Assembly (NCBI GenBank): GCA_023255165.1
Contig: JALRJD010000202.1
Coordinates: 1 to 15,126 of the forward strand
Direction: 5' to 3'
Length of the DNA stretch: 15,126 nt
Source of the DNA: Porticoccaceae bacterium
Lineage (GTDB): Bacteria > Pseudomonadota > Gammaproteobacteria > Pseudomonadales > Porticoccaceae
Part shown: one piece after another, positions 13,307-15,126 of the stretch
How the letters are laid out: every line of letters begins with the position of its first letter
Position numbering within the stretch: position 1 is the stretch's first letter
Translations under genes and position numbers: made by a program
Notes under the pieces: generated by a model
What the model saw: the letters and a program-made list of their open reading frames with translations, nothing else
Told to the model about the DNA's origin: nothing
Database searches by the model: none

Positions 13307-14560
13307 ATGAACTCTGATATTATTGAAGTCAAATACGCACTGGATACCTTTTATTTTCTGATGTCCGGTGTGTTGGTTATGTGGATGGCGGCGGGCTTCT
13401 CAATGCTTGAAGCCGGCCTGGTCCGCTCTAAAAACACCACTGAAATTCTCACCAAAAACGTCGCGCTCTACGCTATTGCCTGCTGCATGTATATGGTGAT
13501 GGGTTACGCCATTATGTACGGTGGCACTGCCGGTGGTTTCCTGCCTGACGTCTGGTTTGGCAACATTATTGGCAATGCAACCCCTGAGGAAGTGCTGGCC
13601 AGCAATGGCGACACTTACTACTCGGGTGCTTCCGATTTCTTCTTCCAGGTGGTGTTTGTGGCTACCGCTATGTCGATTGTCTCCGGTGCGGTTGCCGAGC
13701 GCATGAAGCTCTGGGCATTCCTCGCTTTTGCTGTGGTGATGACTGGCTTTATCTACCCAATGCAGGGTATGTGGAAGTGGGGCGGCGGTTTCCTCGACGC
13801 AGCGGGCTTCCAGGACTTCGCCGGTTCTGGTGTGGTTCACCTCTGTGGCGCCACTGCCGCTCTGGCTGGTGTGCTGCTGCTCGGCGCGCGTAAAGGCAAG
13901 TACTCGGCGGACGGTAAAGTGAACGCCATCCCCGGTGCCAATATGCCTCTCGCCGCAATCGGTATGTTTATCCTGTGGATGGGCTGGTTTGGTTTCAACG
14001 GCGGTTCCGAGCTGATGGTTTCCAATATCGCCGAAGCCAACGCGGTCTCTGATGTCTTTGTTAACACCAACGCCGCCGCTTCCGGTGGTCTGATTGCTGC
14101 CCTGGTGCTGGCTCAGTTGATGTATGGCAAGGCTGACCTGACCATGGCGGTCAACGGTGCGCTGGCTGGACTGGTTGCGATTACTGCCGAGCCTCTGGCC
14201 TGGACTGGTGGCGCGGCGACTGCTGTTGGCGCTGTCGGTGGTCTGATTGTGGTGCTCTCTGTTCGCTTTATGGATTCGATCAAAATTGACGATCCTGTGG
14301 GCGCGATCTCGGTGCACGGTGTGGTTGGCATCTGGGGTCTGTTGGCGGTATGTCTCTCCGGCAACGAAGACGCAACGCTGATTGGCCAGCTGACCGGTAT
14401 TGCGGTGATCTTCGCCTGGACCTTTGTCACCAGCATTATCGTCTGGGCCGTGCTCAAGGCGGTGATGGGTATTCGCATCAGCGAAGAGCAAGAGTTTGAA
14501 GGCTGTGATATCGCCGAATGTGGTATCGAAGCTTACCCTGAGTTTTCCGCAGGGAAATAA
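13307..14560 (+). CDS. amtB: Ammonium transporter (Amt family)
   Basis: This 417-residue inner-membrane channel has 11 expected helices and carries NH4+/NH3 inward. Conserved elements are D170 in DFAGSGVVH, the twin pore histidines H178 and H337, the aromatic gate segment WFGFNGGSE (W227, F230), and SGAVAERM in the first half. No cleavable signal peptide is obvious. The C-terminal tail, which contacts P-II in AmtB, reads EGCDIAECGIEAY with C400 and C405 where many Amt proteins have GLD and HGE. GGGAG lies 8 nt before the ATG. It is co-transcribed with glnK under the upstream sigma-54 promoter and ends before a strong terminator. Confidence 0.96.
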   Translation: MNSDIIEVKYALDTFYFLMSGVLVMWMAAGFSMLEAGLVRSKNTTEILTKNVALYAIACCMYMVMGYAIMYGGTAGGFLPDVWFGNIIGNATPEEVLASNGDTYYSGASDFFFQVVFVATAMSIVSGAVAERMKLWAFLAFAVVMTGFIYPMQGMWKWGGGFLDAAGFQDFAGSGVVHLCGATAALAGVLLLGARKGKYSADGKVNAIPGANMPLAAIGMFILWMGWFGFNGGSELMVSNIAEANAVSDVFVNTNAAASGGLIAALVLAQLMYGKADLTMAVNGALAGLVAITAEPLAWTGGAATAVGAVGGLIVVLSVRFMDSIKIDDPVGAISVHGVVGIWGLLAVCLSGNEDATLIGQLTGIAVIFAWTFVTSIIVWAVLKAVMGIRISEEQEFEGCDIAECGIEAYPEFSAGK

Positions 14561-14601
14561 ATTACCTCTATCCCCCTACCTACTATCTTTAATGGGTAAT
14601 C

Positions 14602-14631
14602 TCCGGGGCCTTCGGGCCCCGGATTTTTTTT
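14602..14631 (+). terminator. Intrinsic terminator after amtB
   Basis: TCCGGGGCC (14602-14610) and GGCCCCGGA (14615-14623) form a perfect 9-bp stem closed by the very stable TTCG tetraloop, followed by eight T residues (14624-14631). It lies 41 bp after the amtB stop, and should separate the porin-glnK-amtB transcript from the second P-II gene. Confidence 0.95.
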
Positions 14632-14664
14632 GTCCCGGATGAGAGTGGTGGATGCAATTTTGAG

Positions 14665-14692
14665 TTGAAACAGGTATCTTTGCCTGCATAAC
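14665..14692 (+). promoter_or_regulatory. Possible sigma-70 promoter of the second P-II gene
   Basis: TTGAAA (14665-14670) and CATAAC (14687-14692) with 16-bp spacing resemble -35 and -10 boxes. They lie after the amtB terminator and 26 bp before the P-II start. No sigma-54-spaced GG/GC pair is seen here. The match is modest. Confidence 0.4.
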
Positions 14693-14717
14693 TTTAAATC
14701 CGTGGAGTTCGACAACA

Positions 14718-15056
14718 ATGAAATTAATTACAGCGATTATTAAGCCATTTAAACTCGATGATGTACGCGAGGCACTTGCAGACGTGGGTGTGCAGGGCAT
14801 TACCGTGACAGAGGTTAAGGGCTTTGGTCGGCAGAAGGGGCACACCGAGTTATACCGTGGCGCGGAATATGTGGTTGATTTTCTGCCCAAGATCAAACTG
14901 GAAATCGCCATTGGTCAGGAGATGGTCGACAGTGTGGTTGAGGCGATTGCCAAAGCCGCGGCCACCGGCAAAATCGGCGATGGCAAAATCTTTATCTCGA
15001 CTCTCGATGAAGTGATTCGGATTCGCACCGGCGAGACTGGCGAACAGGCGGTTTAA
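14718..15056 (+). CDS. P-II nitrogen regulatory protein, copy 2
   Basis: This is a second 112-residue P-II protein with Y51, B-loop TGKIGDGK and C-loop RIRTGETG all intact. By direct alignment it differs from copy 1 at 18 positions (94/112 identical); residues 29-58, which contain the whole T-loop, are identical. Differences cluster at 65-67, 73-82 and the C-terminus. It lies behind a strong terminator and a possible sigma-70 promoter, so it may be expressed constitutively in a GlnB-like role (signalling to GlnD/NtrB/GlnE), while copy 1 is nitrogen-induced. Which copy deserves the name glnB or glnK cannot be settled from this window. A GTGGAG site precedes the ATG. The 70 bases after it hold nothing recognisable. 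Confidence 0.95.
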   Translation: MKLITAIIKPFKLDDVREALADVGVQGITVTEVKGFGRQKGHTELYRGAEYVVDFLPKIKLEIAIGQEMVDSVVEAIAKAAATGKIGDGKIFISTLDEVIRIRTGETGEQAV

Positions 15057-15126
15057 GCGCCGCCTTCCTGTCGGTTATCGCAGCGCTAAAAGCACTAACA
15101 GCAACAGCAGGGATGTTCTCTAATAT

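Noticed and set aside
13400..14491. Long open frame antisense to amtB
   Set aside because: It is rich in His, Gln, Arg and Thr with no domain pattern, as expected from the shadow of a real gene on the other strand.
14671..14684. Possible sigma-54 element before the second P-II gene
   Set aside because: The GG and GC are only 9 bp apart, whereas 12 bp are required.

Overview
The window reads as ordinary chromosomal DNA from a free-living, probably marine, gammaproteobacterium. GC content is moderate, genes are tightly packed, and the gene set (GreB, PdxH, YifB, UbiK, GlnK-AmtB, TorF-type porin) is typical of Cellvibrionales-like or Pseudomonas-like lineages. The placement is inferred from protein character alone. 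I see no phage genes, insertion sequences, CRISPR arrays or RNA genes.

Layout. Positions 36-728 (+) encode a histidine-phosphatase-fold protein lacking the usual second catalytic histidine. A minus-strand trio follows at 798-1919: a three-helix membrane protein translationally coupled to a bacterial PH-domain protein, then a MAPEG protein. On the plus strand come a short-chain dehydrogenase and pdxH (2132-3594). pdxH abuts the end of a minus-strand block running from 7377 back to 3595: quinone oxidoreductase, SUI1/YciH factor, S9 prolyl oligopeptidase-like peptidase and greB, with gaps of 12, 1 and 2 bp. Two minus-strand transporters, EamA and LysE/RhtB, lie upstream at 7449-9010. A voltage-gated-type K+ channel with a zinc-ribbon tail (9187-10035, +) faces yifB and ubiK (10092-11919, -).

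The most informative region is 11920-15056, a nitrogen-response module. The 325-bp divergent gap upstream of the porin carries a near-consensus sigma-54 promoter, one strong and one weaker NtrC-like dyad upstream of it, and a further half-site. Downstream lie a TorF-family outer-membrane porin, a P-II protein, an Amt ammonium channel, a strong UUCG-loop terminator, and a second P-II gene with its own sigma-70-like promoter. In the expected scheme, nitrogen limitation activates NtrC and sigma-54 RNA polymerase. The porin would admit solute to the periplasm, Amt would carry ammonium across the inner membrane, and P-II would block or release Amt according to nitrogen status. The two P-II proteins share a fully identical T-loop but have diverged at many synonymous sites, so they are old, constrained paralogues.

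No wholly new system is evident. The best leads are the nitrogen-controlled porin with a hairpin in front of glnK, the two P-II genes flanking amtB, the zinc-ribbon K+ channel, and the PH-domain/three-helix membrane pair.
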